DNA from: Branchiostoma floridae | Taxonomy: Eukaryota > Chordata > Leptocardii > Amphioxiformes > Branchiostomatidae | DNA: 64,000 nt | Assembly: GCF_000003815.2 (NCBI RefSeq) | Contig: NC_049990.1 | Span: forward strand, 3,090,918 to 3,154,917 | Direction of reading: 5' to 3' | Shown: positions 19,706 through 30,100 of the stretch, piece by piece | How positions within the stretch are numbered: the first letter of the stretch is position 1 | Layout of the letters: each line of letters begins with the position of its first letter | Notes under the pieces: generated by a model | Told to the model about the DNA's origin: nothing | The model's input: the letters and a program-made list of their open reading frames with translations, nothing else | The model's database searches: none | Position numbers and translations under genes: made by a program

Positions 19706-19814
19706 CACACGCCTACAGGGCCCTGGCTGGAGAACTGTCCGTACGCCAGCTCCAGGAAGAAGATGGGGAGTCCGGCACACGCCAGCATGATGGTGTAGGG
19801 TACCAGGAACGCAC
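19683..19814 (-). CDS. SLC6 exon 3: TM2
   Basis: Minus-strand exon of 132 nt, from acceptor CCCCCCAG to donor GTAAAG, phase 1 at both ends. It encodes [20 protein letters not shown], then [17 protein letters not shown], then [14 protein letters not shown]-xxGQF is the universal SLC6 TM2 signature. Confidence 0.95.
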
Positions 19815-20355
19815 CTGGGGGGAAAACAGTCATAACACGTTAGTTCATGAATTTGTTTACCTGTTTGTTTGTAATTCTGTTGTGATTGAATGTCTGAATT
19901 TGCTGCATTTTGCATAACAGACAAAGCCAGCATCTGGATGGCACTTGGGAAGAAACAGCAGTCAGAAATTCAAATTGAAACATTAGTTCTTTTATTCCAC
20001 TACGATCTATCATATATAGTTTCCATGATTTTTGCTATGCAGTGTGGCCTTGCCTTGCCTGTCTCGCTCGAGTTAGTCTACTGGGGCTGCCATATGGTAT
20101 TTACTTATGGAACAATGTCTGATCCAATTATGAAAACTGTTGATGTGACACTTCAAACTCAGGTAAAAAAAATATTTCAAATTACAATGGGTACCATTCA
20201 AATGGCAACGTTTTACAGAAGTTTTCAAAATCTCCTAAACATGGACCAAGACCCCCACACCGTCCCCCTGATTTGTTGCTTTTCTATCTCACAGTTACCA
20301 ATACGCTAAGATAAAATCCTGGCTACAACTCTGATAGATAAAAAAAATGACGCAC
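19815..20355. other. Intron 2, with dispersed repeat at about 20108-20335
   Basis: The repeat matches 6725-6972 at low identity. A 139-codon plus-strand ORF across it has no recognised domain. Confidence 0.5.
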
Positions 20356-20530
20356 CTCCTCCATTTTGGTAAGCGAGGTAGGGGAACCTCCAGACGTTGC
20401 CCAGCCCGACGGCGTACCCGACACACGACAGGATGAAGTCCAGCTTGTTGGACCAGTTCCCGCGTTCCTTGTTCTCATCTCCGTCATCTTCCACCGCCAC
20501 CGAACCGTTCTCGAACTTGTAGTTACCGTC
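20356..20530 (-). CDS. SLC6 exon 2: N-terminus and TM1
   Basis: Minus-strand exon of 175 nt, from acceptor TTGCCACCAG to donor GTGCGT, entered in phase 0 and left in phase 1. It encodes an acidic N-terminal tail ([20 protein letters not shown]), then [20 protein letters not shown] and [25 protein letters not shown] is the cytoplasmic latch motif and [10 protein letters not shown] is TM1, which carries the Na+ and substrate-binding residues. Gly occupies the place of the monoamine-transporter Asp. Confidence 0.95.
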
Positions 20531-20645
20531 CTGGTGGCAAAGATAGATCTGATGTTAGTACAATTTCATTTCACACACATGTCTGACTCTATTCTACGTA
20601 AAAATTAGACTGTAACTGTACAGGCTTAAGTACCGCACACACATT

Positions 20646-20921
20646 CTCCTATGCAGGGACATCCAACAGCAAAACCACCTGTATGGATGTACTCTGCTTT
20701 CTCAACCGTCACTCTGTTACTGTGGATGCCCCCCCCCAAAAAAAACCCAGCTGTCAGCCAATCAGAGAATAGGCCTTTCAGTTTTCAAAAGGGGTCTCCC
20801 AAATTTAAGGGTAAGCTCATTAATATTTATAAACATGGCGGTCCAGAACTAAGGGTGATGGTTGAGAAAGCAGGGTACATCCAGACAGATGGTTTCTCTG
20901 TTGGATGTCCCTGTGTAGGAG
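20646..20921. mobile_element. MITE with 24-bp inverted repeats in intron 1
   Basis: CTCCTATGCAGGGACATCCA at the left and TGGATGTCCCTGTGTAGGAG at the right form a nearly perfect inverted repeat of about 24 bp around 276 bp of non-coding DNA. No clear target duplication was found. Confidence 0.8.
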
Positions 20922-21472
20922 GATGGAAACACAATCATTCCCCAAGTCTACTATTACTCTGACTGATAGCTCTTTACTCTGATACTCTTTCTGTTAAAAA
21001 ATCATTTCCATCACCCTTCTCACAATACTACCTTGGAAATTCCCACTCAAACCATGATAGATACAAAGGCCTCTCCATAAAAACACATAAAACTAACACT
21101 AAGTAAGCATCACAATTACAAAAGTTTCCTCAAATAACATCAAGGCAAACCCTCACTAAAAGTTTAATCACTGCAGTAACCGAACCTCAAGGACACCGAA
21201 ACTGTCGTAAATGCAAAAAGATGGCAAAATCAATGATCCTCGTGGGTTCTATCGATTTCTGGGATGTCTCTGTAAAGAGGAACAATGAAAGGATTGATCC
21301 GATGATTCAGACACCCATCTCATCGGCAATACTGCTGCGTAGGCATCCCGCTCAAGAATAGAACAATCAATCTGGCCGATTATCTCCCAGTTACAGAAAG
21401 AGTTCGCCAAAAAGTTACGACCAAACTTTCGGCAGGCACCAAGTATCAGATCATTCTTAACTTTTATGGCAT
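20922..21472. other. Intron 1, no gene seen
   Basis: Unrecognised intronic DNA. Confidence 0.4.
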
Positions 21473-22087
21473 TACCGTATATTCTCGAATAAAGTACGCA
21501 CTTTTTAAATTTTTCAATACTGGAAAGGTGCTACAAGTTGTTGCCAAAGTCTGGGTGCGTACTTTATTTGAGGTTATTGCATGGATGAATGGTAAAAGAG
21601 CCTAAAATAAAGCCAGTTGTAGCTACACTTCCAGGAAGGTTTCAAAACATACACATTGGAGTTGTCTTGGTGTTGTCTTACCAAAGAATTGTCTAAACAT
21701 AATTTACATAAGACTGGCATTTGCATACAATCCTTTTGAGTTAGTGACTTTGACAGTTGTACAACTGGTTTTCCCAGTTAGATGTACTAGCTGACTTCTT
21801 CCGCCAGTTCATTCTCAGTGATTTTTACAAGTTGCAGTTAGGCAATCCACAAGTTTAAAGAGACAATGACAGTGTAAGCCCAGGTTATTTCATGCAAAAT
21901 AACCCGTGGAAAACATCATAAATTTGAATTTAACCAGTTCAAGGTCTGTCCAAAATTGGTGGAGAAGGGGTGCGTACTTGAGTTTTTCTATTTTACTTTT
22001 CAGTCCCACAGATCTGTCTCAGACTTGCCCCAAATCATGGGTGCGTACTTTAATTGGGGTGCGTACTTTATTCGAGAATATACGGTA
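21473..22087. mobile_element. TA-flanked MITE, TACCGTATATTCTCGAATAA family
   Basis: The left end TACCGTATATTCTCGAATAA plus AGTACGCA is the exact inverse of the right end (TGCGTACTTTATTCGAGAATATACGGTA read in pieces), about 28 bp. Subterminal GGTGCGTACTTTA motifs recur inside. The TA edges fit Tc1/mariner-type insertion. It is 615 bp and non-coding. Confidence 0.88.
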
Positions 22088-23079
22088 TTACACGATCCGA
22101 TGTTAAGGCATGTGACAAGGGTATCGTCAAAGCATGATAAAAGAACCTTGCATTTGAGACTGAATGAATGTCTAAAACTGATTGATTTATGGATGTTGTA
22201 AACCAAAGCAGTATTTTTCAGCATCGACAAATTCTATTGAGCAATGGAGAACAAGCCAATCAGAAAAAATGTTACTAAAATGTTACTAAAACAGGCACAA
22301 AGTTCAACAACTACAGTGAGCAACTCTGTTACATCCTAGCACCTACCATAGTAAGTTTTTAAAATCTTTTTAAAACACATTTGTGAGCAATCACAGTACA
22401 GTCTACCTTAGAAATATGTTTGATTTGAAAAGAGTTACATTTAAATTGTTTATAATTGCCCCCAAACCTCCTCAAACATACTTATTTTGCTTTAGACTGA
22501 TAATCTTCTTCAAGAGACATCTATGAGCAAGAATGAGTACTGCAAAATGCCAGTGTTGACATCATCATTCCAACATTAATCATAGGTGACATTTTAAGGG
22601 GACAAACAGGATTGGTGACCTTTGGGAATGTATGGCCGTGGCTGACCTGACCCGACCTCTGAACTTTTAAATTACAGCAGTACAGGTCTAATTTCACACA
22701 CAGAAAGGCATCGACTGTGTGTGTGAATAAAATACATGTACAGTAGCTATTTGAAGAGAAGTCTGTATCTCGCAGAAACCATACAAAAACTCTGAGTCTC
22801 CCCATTTACTTTCAGTTTTGTATAATATCCTTACTAACGAAAGTATCCAATAAACTGGCTTTGTAGAATAATAAATAACATTCATCATCGTCATCATTTT
22901 CGCCGCATATAAGTTTTGGTTAATACTGAACTTAAGTGTTCTGTTGAAATCAATTCATCTACTGCAAAAAGGTGGTTCAAATTTCTAACCGTTGGAGGGG
23001 ATCATATTTCATATTCTGCCTGGTCCATCTTAAGCATAACCATGTCATCTTGAAGAAGATTAACTTTTAGGTTGATTTC
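22088..23079. other. Intron 1, no gene seen
   Basis: No feature recognised. ORFs of 67-94 codons lack domains. Confidence 0.4.
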
Positions 23080-23710
23080 TTAGCGACGGAATTTTTCTCC
23101 TGAATCCATCTCAAATCCATATTTGAAATGTCAAACCCAGCCAGGTGGACAGTATCAAATTCAACCAGGTAATTATTTTGAGGGCAGCCAAGTCATCTTC
23201 AAGAAAATTGACTGGACCTCTTTTGATGATAACATTTCCTCCTAAATCTAACTCCAATCAATGTAAGTTTCAAGTTCCTATTCCTGACAGTTTCATTTAG
23301 ACAGGTTCAAAATCTCATTGCGAATTCCTTCTTTTTTTGACAGAATTCCACCCTAATTCTTCCTAAGATTGATGTTTTCAACTTCTATCCTACTATCAGT
23401 TACTAACACAGTCTAAAATTGCACCTGGTATGTGTCTTTAACTTTTGGAGAATATTTCTGCCATCTTGCAAGCAAATTACTATTACTAGCATTAGAAGGG
23501 GTTAGTTCTCTCTTGTTTGACAGAATTCCACCTCAATTCTACCTCAAATTGATGTCTTCAATTCCTAACCCAGTATTAGTAACTAACTCAGCTTACAATC
23601 TTACCTGGTGTGTAATTTCAATTCAAGGGCATTTATTTCTGCCACTTTGCAGAAAATCGACCATTGCAGAGGCCAAGTTCTTAACAACCGGATCCCACCT
23701 TAACTGAACC
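23080..23710. repeat. Intronic tandem repeat, GACAGAATTCCACC unit
   Basis: Two clear units of about 185 bp (from about 23339 and 23519) share GACAGAATTCCACC, AATTCT-CCT, ATTGATGT-TTCAA and AACTCAGCTTACAAT/AACACAGTCTAAAAT, then CACCTGGT. Weaker related units precede them (about 23100-23335). No coding sequence of the transporter is included. Confidence 0.7.
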
Positions 23711-24297
23711 TCTCAATATCTACCAGACACCAGTCTACTGGCTTCTTCCTGCTGTAATTTCACACAAAGAACCTTTTTCCGCTGATGGCTCGCCGCGTAG
23801 CCTTGAAGCATTGCCCAATCTATACTTATGGCCCAATCTTGGCCGGAGAAATTGGAACGAACGACTCTACAGTGGACAGCTTTCCCCCTAATATGCTGGT
23901 ATTAATGCAGCGCCACAGTTTATATGCTAAGCCCAGTAATTTCGGAGAGAGAATAAGTGGGAGTCGCGATACATCGGATTGACATCAGGCAACTTTATGT
24001 CTGCTATATAGTCAAAATGGGGGAGTGATGGGGGGATGTTAAGGCCAGAGAAATTACTTTAGGAAAATCCCCGATTTAACGTCGGCTGCGACATTATCAC
24101 CAGCCTCGGGCTTCGCAAATTTTATAGCCTGTCGACGGCAATCTTTACCGAGAGGATTGAGTGTAAGATGATTGGAAAAAGTTAGCATAAAGATATAGGC
24201 CAAACTCTGAAACCTTTCCTAATGACATGGTTTTAATGAGAACGTCTACCATTATACAATAATGATAGAAGCAAGTAACAGGCCTTAACTCTCTACT
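23711..24297. other. Intron 1, no gene seen
   Basis: Unrecognised. A 65-codon ORF at 23785-23982 has no family features. Confidence 0.4.
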
Positions 24298-24507
24298 AGC
24301 TCTACTAGACATTTCATCAGCTTGGACAAAGTACAAATATTGGACACCGAACCGGATTACTTTGCGAGGGGGGTAAAGGAGGCCATCTACATTAGAGCAC
24401 ATCAGCCGACACTCAACAGGGACAGGGGCAGGGGCCGACATCACCTGCCAGGCATTTATGATTCGTTACTCGAATCACGTGTTTCTAAGTCATGTGTTAT
24501 ATACGTA
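24298..24507 (+). pseudogene. Penelope-like retroelement fragment, end of GIY-YIG endonuclease region
   Basis: The plus-strand frame reads DKVQILDTEPDYFARGVKEA, then IYIRAHQPTLNRDRGRGRHH, then LPGIYDSLL. The pattern RGVKEAIYIR-x(4)-PTLNRD-GR-x-LP-x-x-Y/WD is, from memory, the C-terminal end of Penelope-like element polyproteins that follow the GIY-YIG core. Everything upstream (reverse transcriptase and most of the endonuclease) is missing, so this is a dead 3' remnant. A related but distinct fragment is on the minus strand at 57664-57835. Confidence 0.7.
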
Positions 24508-25123
24508 CATCATACATGTACTCCTGCTTGACTTGAGCATCATACAAGGACATACACATGCTCCACTAGGCCGAAAATGCATCGTACCCACAGCGGCGGC
24601 GCCCAATTGCGCGAGCAAAAACGAACATGACATCTGCCTAGAGCTAATCTCGCCAATTTGTCTTCACTGTCTTCTCTTGAGGGGATTTTGTGACATTGAC
24701 AAGGTTTAACAAGACTTGACAACGGATTTTATACCCATTTTTTTAATAGCTTTCCTGGCTTAGAACTTCATTTATAAATCGTTATATGCAGTCTGAATTG
24801 AATGATATTCGCATGTACTTATTACACTGACAATGAATTTCATGCCAACATTCTTTTTTTGGTCTTTTTCAATCTTCATCTGACCTTTTGGCTTGAAACT
24901 TCACTCATTTGATTTAATAGGAAAAAATACCGTCTAAAACACTAAATGGTATTTCTATCTGTTTACTTCTTCATACATTCAAAATTGCAGGAATAAAAAA
25001 GAATAGTTTCCCATGATAGGATGACAAGTTAATAAAGACGATATTATCAGCACACGTGTGATTGAGCATTCAAAATATTGGCTCACTCTATCAAGGCACC
25101 GATTTCTTTAGCAATTTCATGTG
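24508..25123. other. Intron 1, no gene seen
   Basis: AT-rich DNA, nothing recognised. Confidence 0.4.
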
Positions 25124-25226
25124 CAGGGCTCGAAATACCACTTGCATATGCAGGTTAGTGCAGGTAAAAATAGAGCTGTGCAGGTATTTCTGGTGTCTAC
25201 CTGCACCTAATCTGCACTGGACCATG

Positions 25227-25820
25227 TGTAAGTAGGGCGAAATAGCCAAATATTGTATTTCATTGTGTATTGTTTGCTATCATGTTGTAAGGACTAGAGT
25301 TAGTTTGCTGGTTGTGTCTGTGCCACAACGCTGAGGTGTGAATCGCGATTTGCATCGGCTGGAAAGTAAGACTTGTGTTATTCCCCAGATGTTAGCGTAT
25401 TTCACACAGAACTCATAAGAACCATTATCATGTCGTCCATGTGTTATTGTAATTCACACTGAAGCCATAGAACTCGTTAGCAGGTAGACATTAGTTCTTC
25501 AACCCTTTCATCTCTAAAAACAACAAAGACATCAAAAGGTTTCTTCACTGTTATGATATGTATGGTAAAGGTACTTAATGGAGTGAACCCGAGACACTCG
25601 TCTCGCAGCCAAGTGTCAGAAAAAGGTGAATAAATTCAAGGCTTTTTGCTCAGACAGTTCAGTTGATCCATGGTTCCGTCCAAGTTAGGCTGTCTTGAGA
25701 GCGGAGCCTTTGTGTGAGCAGAGAATGCCCTGTGTCCGTGTGGTCATTTCCCTCTAGTGTCGAACTCTTGTAGCAGATTCCCAAAAAGAACCGGGAGTTA
25801 CCATCTTTACCCCACTTACA
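25227..25820 (+). repeat. Left (5') LTR of the Gypsy element
   Basis: Begins TGTAAGTAGGGCG and ends CCCCACTTACA; the two ends are themselves an 11-bp imperfect inverted repeat. A polyadenylation signal AATAAA is at 25629-25634. The U5 end abuts the primer-binding site, which fixes its orientation as forward. Confidence 0.93.
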
Positions 25821-25822
25821 TC

Positions 25823-25840
25823 TGGCGACGAGGATGGGAT
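25823..25840 (+). other. Primer-binding site, tRNA-Ser(GCT)-type
   Basis: TGGCGACGAGGATGGGAT lies 2 bp after the LTR. From memory it is complementary over 18 nt to the 3' end (including CCA) of animal tRNA-Ser(GCT). This would prime minus-strand DNA synthesis. Confidence 0.75.
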
Positions 25841-26166
25841 CTGCTGTTATTCAACATCTTAGCAAGAGACGCACGGAGGGAACAGCCACCAGGACCGGGG
25901 CCTAGAGGAGGACGGTGAGCGCTGAGAGAGAGAGAGAGACCGCACGGCGACCGACACCGACCGGCCAACGACGAGACCGAGGTATGTGGATCTGTTGTGG
26001 GGAGGGGGCTAGAGAGCACACACATGCACCGTTAGTTTGACCGCCTGTAGTTATCCTTGTGTTGTTGTTGATGTTGTTAGTGTTGTGAAGTGTTAGGGTG
26101 GAGGCAGAAGGTTGTTTTAGAATTAGTTGAACGAGGAGGATAGCTCGTGGGTATATATAGTTAATC

Positions 26167-27156
26167 ATGGAAGAAGGAGCACAGGCAGCCGCTAGCGTCA
26201 TGTATGTGCCGTATGAAAGAAAGTGGCCGAAGTTTTCGGGGTCGCCGACAGGGCAGGTTGTAGAAGAATTTTTAGAAGAGATGGACAGCGCGTTCACCCT
26301 TCACAGTACGCCAGAGGCACAGAGGGCAGGTATGATTTATAGGAACTTAGAGGGGCAGGCGAAGAGGGTGATCGCTGTATTGTCGGATGATGACAGGAAG
26401 AATTTAGAGAAGGTTAAGGAAGCACTCCAGACAGCCTACGGTGACACAGCCCCAGTGTCGGTGATAATGGGCAGATTCTATGCCAGAGACCAAGGTACCG
26501 AAGAACCGATCAATAGGTATGCACTTAGCCTACAGGAAATACTAAAACGGGCAGAGAGGAGGAGGGGAGGTAGGTTAGTGGATGAGGACGCGGTGCTCAG
26601 AGACAGGTTTCTGGATGGGCTGGGCGACCGTGACCTGGAGAGGCAGCTCCGGCAGTACCTCAGGTCTGCCGACCCGGCCAATCCCCGTACATTTAGCGAC
26701 ATTAGGGAGGAGGCCCTGCAGCTGAGTGGGGAGTGGAGCAGTCGAGGGGCCGGGGCGCGCCAGAACATGGTCGCCCAAAGTCAAGAGCAGTCAGCCTTAG
26801 TGTCCGAGATTGTCAAGCTGAGGGAAGAAACGGGGCGCACAATTGAAGCCCTGCGCAAGGAGCTCCATGCAGTTCAGCTAGGGCGGGGGTACCCCGGATT
26901 TGATAACCGCGGGGAAAGAAACGGGCTCCAGACCAATAGCTATGGACAGGGATTTAACAGGGGATGGGACGACCAGGGCCGTCCAATCTGTTACGGGTGT
27001 AACGAGCCCGGTCACTTCCAAAGGGACTGTCCTAGCGGTGGGGTACGAGTGTGTCATAGGTGTAAGGAGCCGGGGCACATAAAGAAGGACTGCCCCAGAG
27101 GCGTTCCAAATAGCTATAACAGGCCAAACTTCAGCATGCAGACTCCCCCAAACTAG
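26167..27156 (+). CDS. Gypsy Gag protein (329 aa)
   Basis: Gag binds the element RNA and builds the virus-like particle in the cytoplasm. The ORF starts at an ATG in good context after a roughly 345-bp leader. The N-terminal two thirds is the capsid-like domain (KWPKFSGSPTGQVVEEFLEE near residues 17-36). The C-terminus has two CCHC zinc knuckles, CYGCNEPGHFQRDC (about 275-288) and CHRCKEPGHIKKDC (about 297-310). It ends at TAG 27154-27156, directly after a candidate slippery heptamer. The frame is intact. It overlaps the open pol frame (which extends back to 27120) by 37 nt. Confidence 0.92.
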   Translation: MEEGAQAAASVMYVPYERKWPKFSGSPTGQVVEEFLEEMDSAFTLHSTPEAQRAGMIYRNLEGQAKRVIAVLSDDDRKNLEKVKEALQTAYGDTAPVSVIMGRFYARDQGTEEPINRYALSLQEILKRAERRRGGRLVDEDAVLRDRFLDGLGDRDLERQLRQYLRSADPANPRTFSDIREEALQLSGEWSSRGAGARQNMVAQSQEQSALVSEIVKLREETGRTIEALRKELHAVQLGRGYPGFDNRGERNGLQTNSYGQGFNRGWDDQGRPICYGCNEPGHFQRDCPSGGVRVCHRCKEPGHIKKDCPRGVPNSYNRPNFSMQTPPN

Positions 27157-27189
27157 ATAGGCCCGCGGCTGAGGGACCAGGCTTGCGGG
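27147..27189 (+). promoter_or_regulatory. Candidate -1 ribosomal frameshift signal (gag to pol)
   Basis: In the gag frame the last codons read C CCA AAC TAG, fitting the X XXY YYZ slippery rule at 27147-27153. Eight bases later CCCGC (27162-27166) can pair with GCGGG (27185-27189), extendable by two G-U pairs, around a 14-nt loop. Slipping back one base reads through into the pol frame, which has no stop from 27120 onward. Efficiency cannot be judged from sequence. Confidence 0.7.
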
Positions 27190-30100
27190 AAGGGTTGTCG
27201 TCAACATGCGTGTCCCAGAATTCGAATAGTAGTAGCAATAGGAGTAGTGATGATCTAATGGCTAGGACAATTGGGAGATGCGACATAGTAGATGTAGATT
27301 TTGAAGGCGTTTCTGTCCCTTGTCTTATGGACACGGGTTCGCAAGTGACCACGTTGACTTACAATTTTTTCAAAACACATTTCGGGGACAGGGGGGAACG
27401 GTTGAAAGACGCGTCCAGCTGGCTGAAGTTGACAGGCGCGAACGGGCTGCCAATCAAATTCGTGGGATATTGTGAATTAGACGTGACATTCAGGGGACGG
27501 ACGCTACCAAAGCGTGGTATAATTGTTGTTGAGGATGGGTGTGGGACCGCTCCGGGGATTCTCGGTATGAATGTAATTAGTGAATATCACAGTGACAGTG
27601 TAGGGCAGTCAACTAATACTGATACATGTAGTAAAGCCTGGCAGAAAGCCATACGTTCCGCACGTAGACAAGCTAATTTTGCTAGGGAGGATGGTAGAGT
27701 AGGGTATGCCAGAGCGTCAGGTCGTCGACAGATCATTGTTCCGGCGGGCCACGAGATGGTAGTGTATGGTAGAGCCCGTCCGAGTCCCGACAATAAGCCG
27801 TACCAAGTTCTCGTGGAACTGCCGGACGCAGGTTGTCTGCCGGCTCCGATCCTTGTGGCTAGATGTTACGCTGAGGTACGCGGAGGGCGAGTCCCTATTC
27901 GTCTTGCCAATGTAGGTAGGCAGGACGTGCATATAAGTCAGAAGGCTCGACTAGGTGTTCTGTACTTGGCAGAATTGCAGACTCAGGGTACCGTAGAATT
28001 AGAGGCTACAGGGGAGCAGGAGGTTAGAGTGAATTTTATACAATGTAACGTTAGTGTGAATACTGAGGATGTAAATGAAGTGCCTCCCCAACCGCATAGA
28101 GTCAAGACAGATGATCCTGACAGTCAGGATGTGTATTCAAAGTTAGATTTAGACGGGGCGGAGCTAACACCTGAGCAGGAAGCCAAATTAGAAGCATTGT
28201 TAGAGAGACACGCAGATGTGTTTTCCTCACACAAACAAGACTTTGGATACACAGAAACAATCAAACACAAGATCCCGACAGGTGACGCCCAGCCTATTCG
28301 ACAACCGTATCGTACCATCCCTCCATGTCTCTATAAGGAAGTAAAACAACACGTACAAGATATGCTAGATCAAGATGTGATAAGAGAAAGTTGCAGTCCC
28401 TGGGCTTCCCCAGTAGTTTTAGTCAGGAAGAAAGACGGAGATTTGAGGTTTTGCGTTGATTACAGACGGCTAAATGCCAAGACCCATCATGATGCCTTCC
28501 CCCTGCCCAGGATAGAAGAGTCATTATCGGCTCTGCAGGGGGCGGCCATGTTTTCTACCCTGGACTTGGCCAGTGGCTACTGGCAAGTCGCGGTTGATGA
28601 AGCTGACAGAGAAAAGACAGCTTTTTCAACACAATTTGGATTGTTTGAGTTTAACAGGCTCCCGTTCGGGTTGTCAGGGGCACCTGCAACTTTTCAACGT
28701 CTGATGCAACGTTGTTTGGGGGATCAGAATCTGGAGACACTTCTTATATACTTAGATGATATTATTGTATTTTCGTCCGACTTCGACGACCATTTGGCTA
28801 GATTAGACTTAGTATTCACACGTCTCCGTGCACATGGCCTCAAGTTGCGCCCAGATAAGTGTCACCTATTCAAAAGACGGGTTAAGTATCTGGGACATGT
28901 AGTTTCCGAACAGGGGGTGGCAACTGACCCAGAAAAGTGTGCGGCCCTAAGAGATTGTCCGGTTCCTAAGACGGCAAAACAAGTTAAGTCCTTCCTAGGG
29001 TTCTGCTCATACTACCGTAGGTTTGTTAAAGATTTTGCGAAGATAGCACACCCCTTGCAGAAATTAACAGTAGGTCAGCCAAAGAAGGGTAGAAGACAGG
29101 TAACACCTCCGTTCGAATGGTCGGCGGAGTGTCAAGAGGCCTTTGACACCTTGAGAAAACAGCTGATGAGCGCTGATGTATTAGCATATCCTGACTTCAC
29201 ACTTCCATTCACCTTGTACGTAGATGCAAGCCATGATGGGCTAGGTGCTGTCTTGTCACAGGAGCAGAAGGGTATAGAGAAGGTGATAGCGTATGCTAGT
29301 AGGGGTCTGAGGCCTACTGAGCGTAAGATGGACAACTATAGTTCCTTTAAGCTAGAGTTGTTAGGGCTCAAGTGGGCTGTAACAGACAAATTCAAAGACT
29401 ATCTGTATGGGGCCAAGTGCACAGTGTACACAGATAACAATCCCCTAGCACACCTGGGCACAGCACAACTCGGGGCAGTGGAACAGAGATGGGCGGCTAG
29501 GCTGGCGAACTTCGACTTAGAGATAAAGTATCGGCCGGGGAAGGCAAATGTGAACGCTGACGTTCTCTCGCGTTTGCCAAGGGAAGTAGTGGCCGCTGTT
29601 TGTGAAAATTATGTTGTCCCTCCTAGTGAACCCTTGTCCGTCAAGATATGTCAGGTCGTAGGTGCTAGTCTCTTTGATCCTATGCCGACACTCCCAGGGA
29701 GCTCTCAGCATGACCTGTCACAGCAACAGAGGGATGACCCGATAATTGATAGAGTCATACATTATGTAAATAGAGGTAGGAAGCCAGATTGCAGGGAGCG
29801 TGCAGGGGAGGAGAGAGATGTAGTTAGAATCCTTGGCCAGTGGGAGAGATTAGAGTTGAAGGAAGGTGTCCTGTATAGGCGGGCGGTGAATCATAAGACC
29901 GACCAGGGTGTTAGACAATTAGTTCTTCCCGCTGCGCTTAGGAGAGAAGTATTTTCTCAGGTCCACTCCCGGGCAGGGCACCTAGGGGTGCCACGTGTCT
30001 TAGATCTTCTACGTCAGAGATTCTATTGGCCAGGTATGGAGGGCGACGTAAGTGCCTGGATTCAGTCCTGTGAGAGGTGTTGTTTACGCAAGACGCGCCC

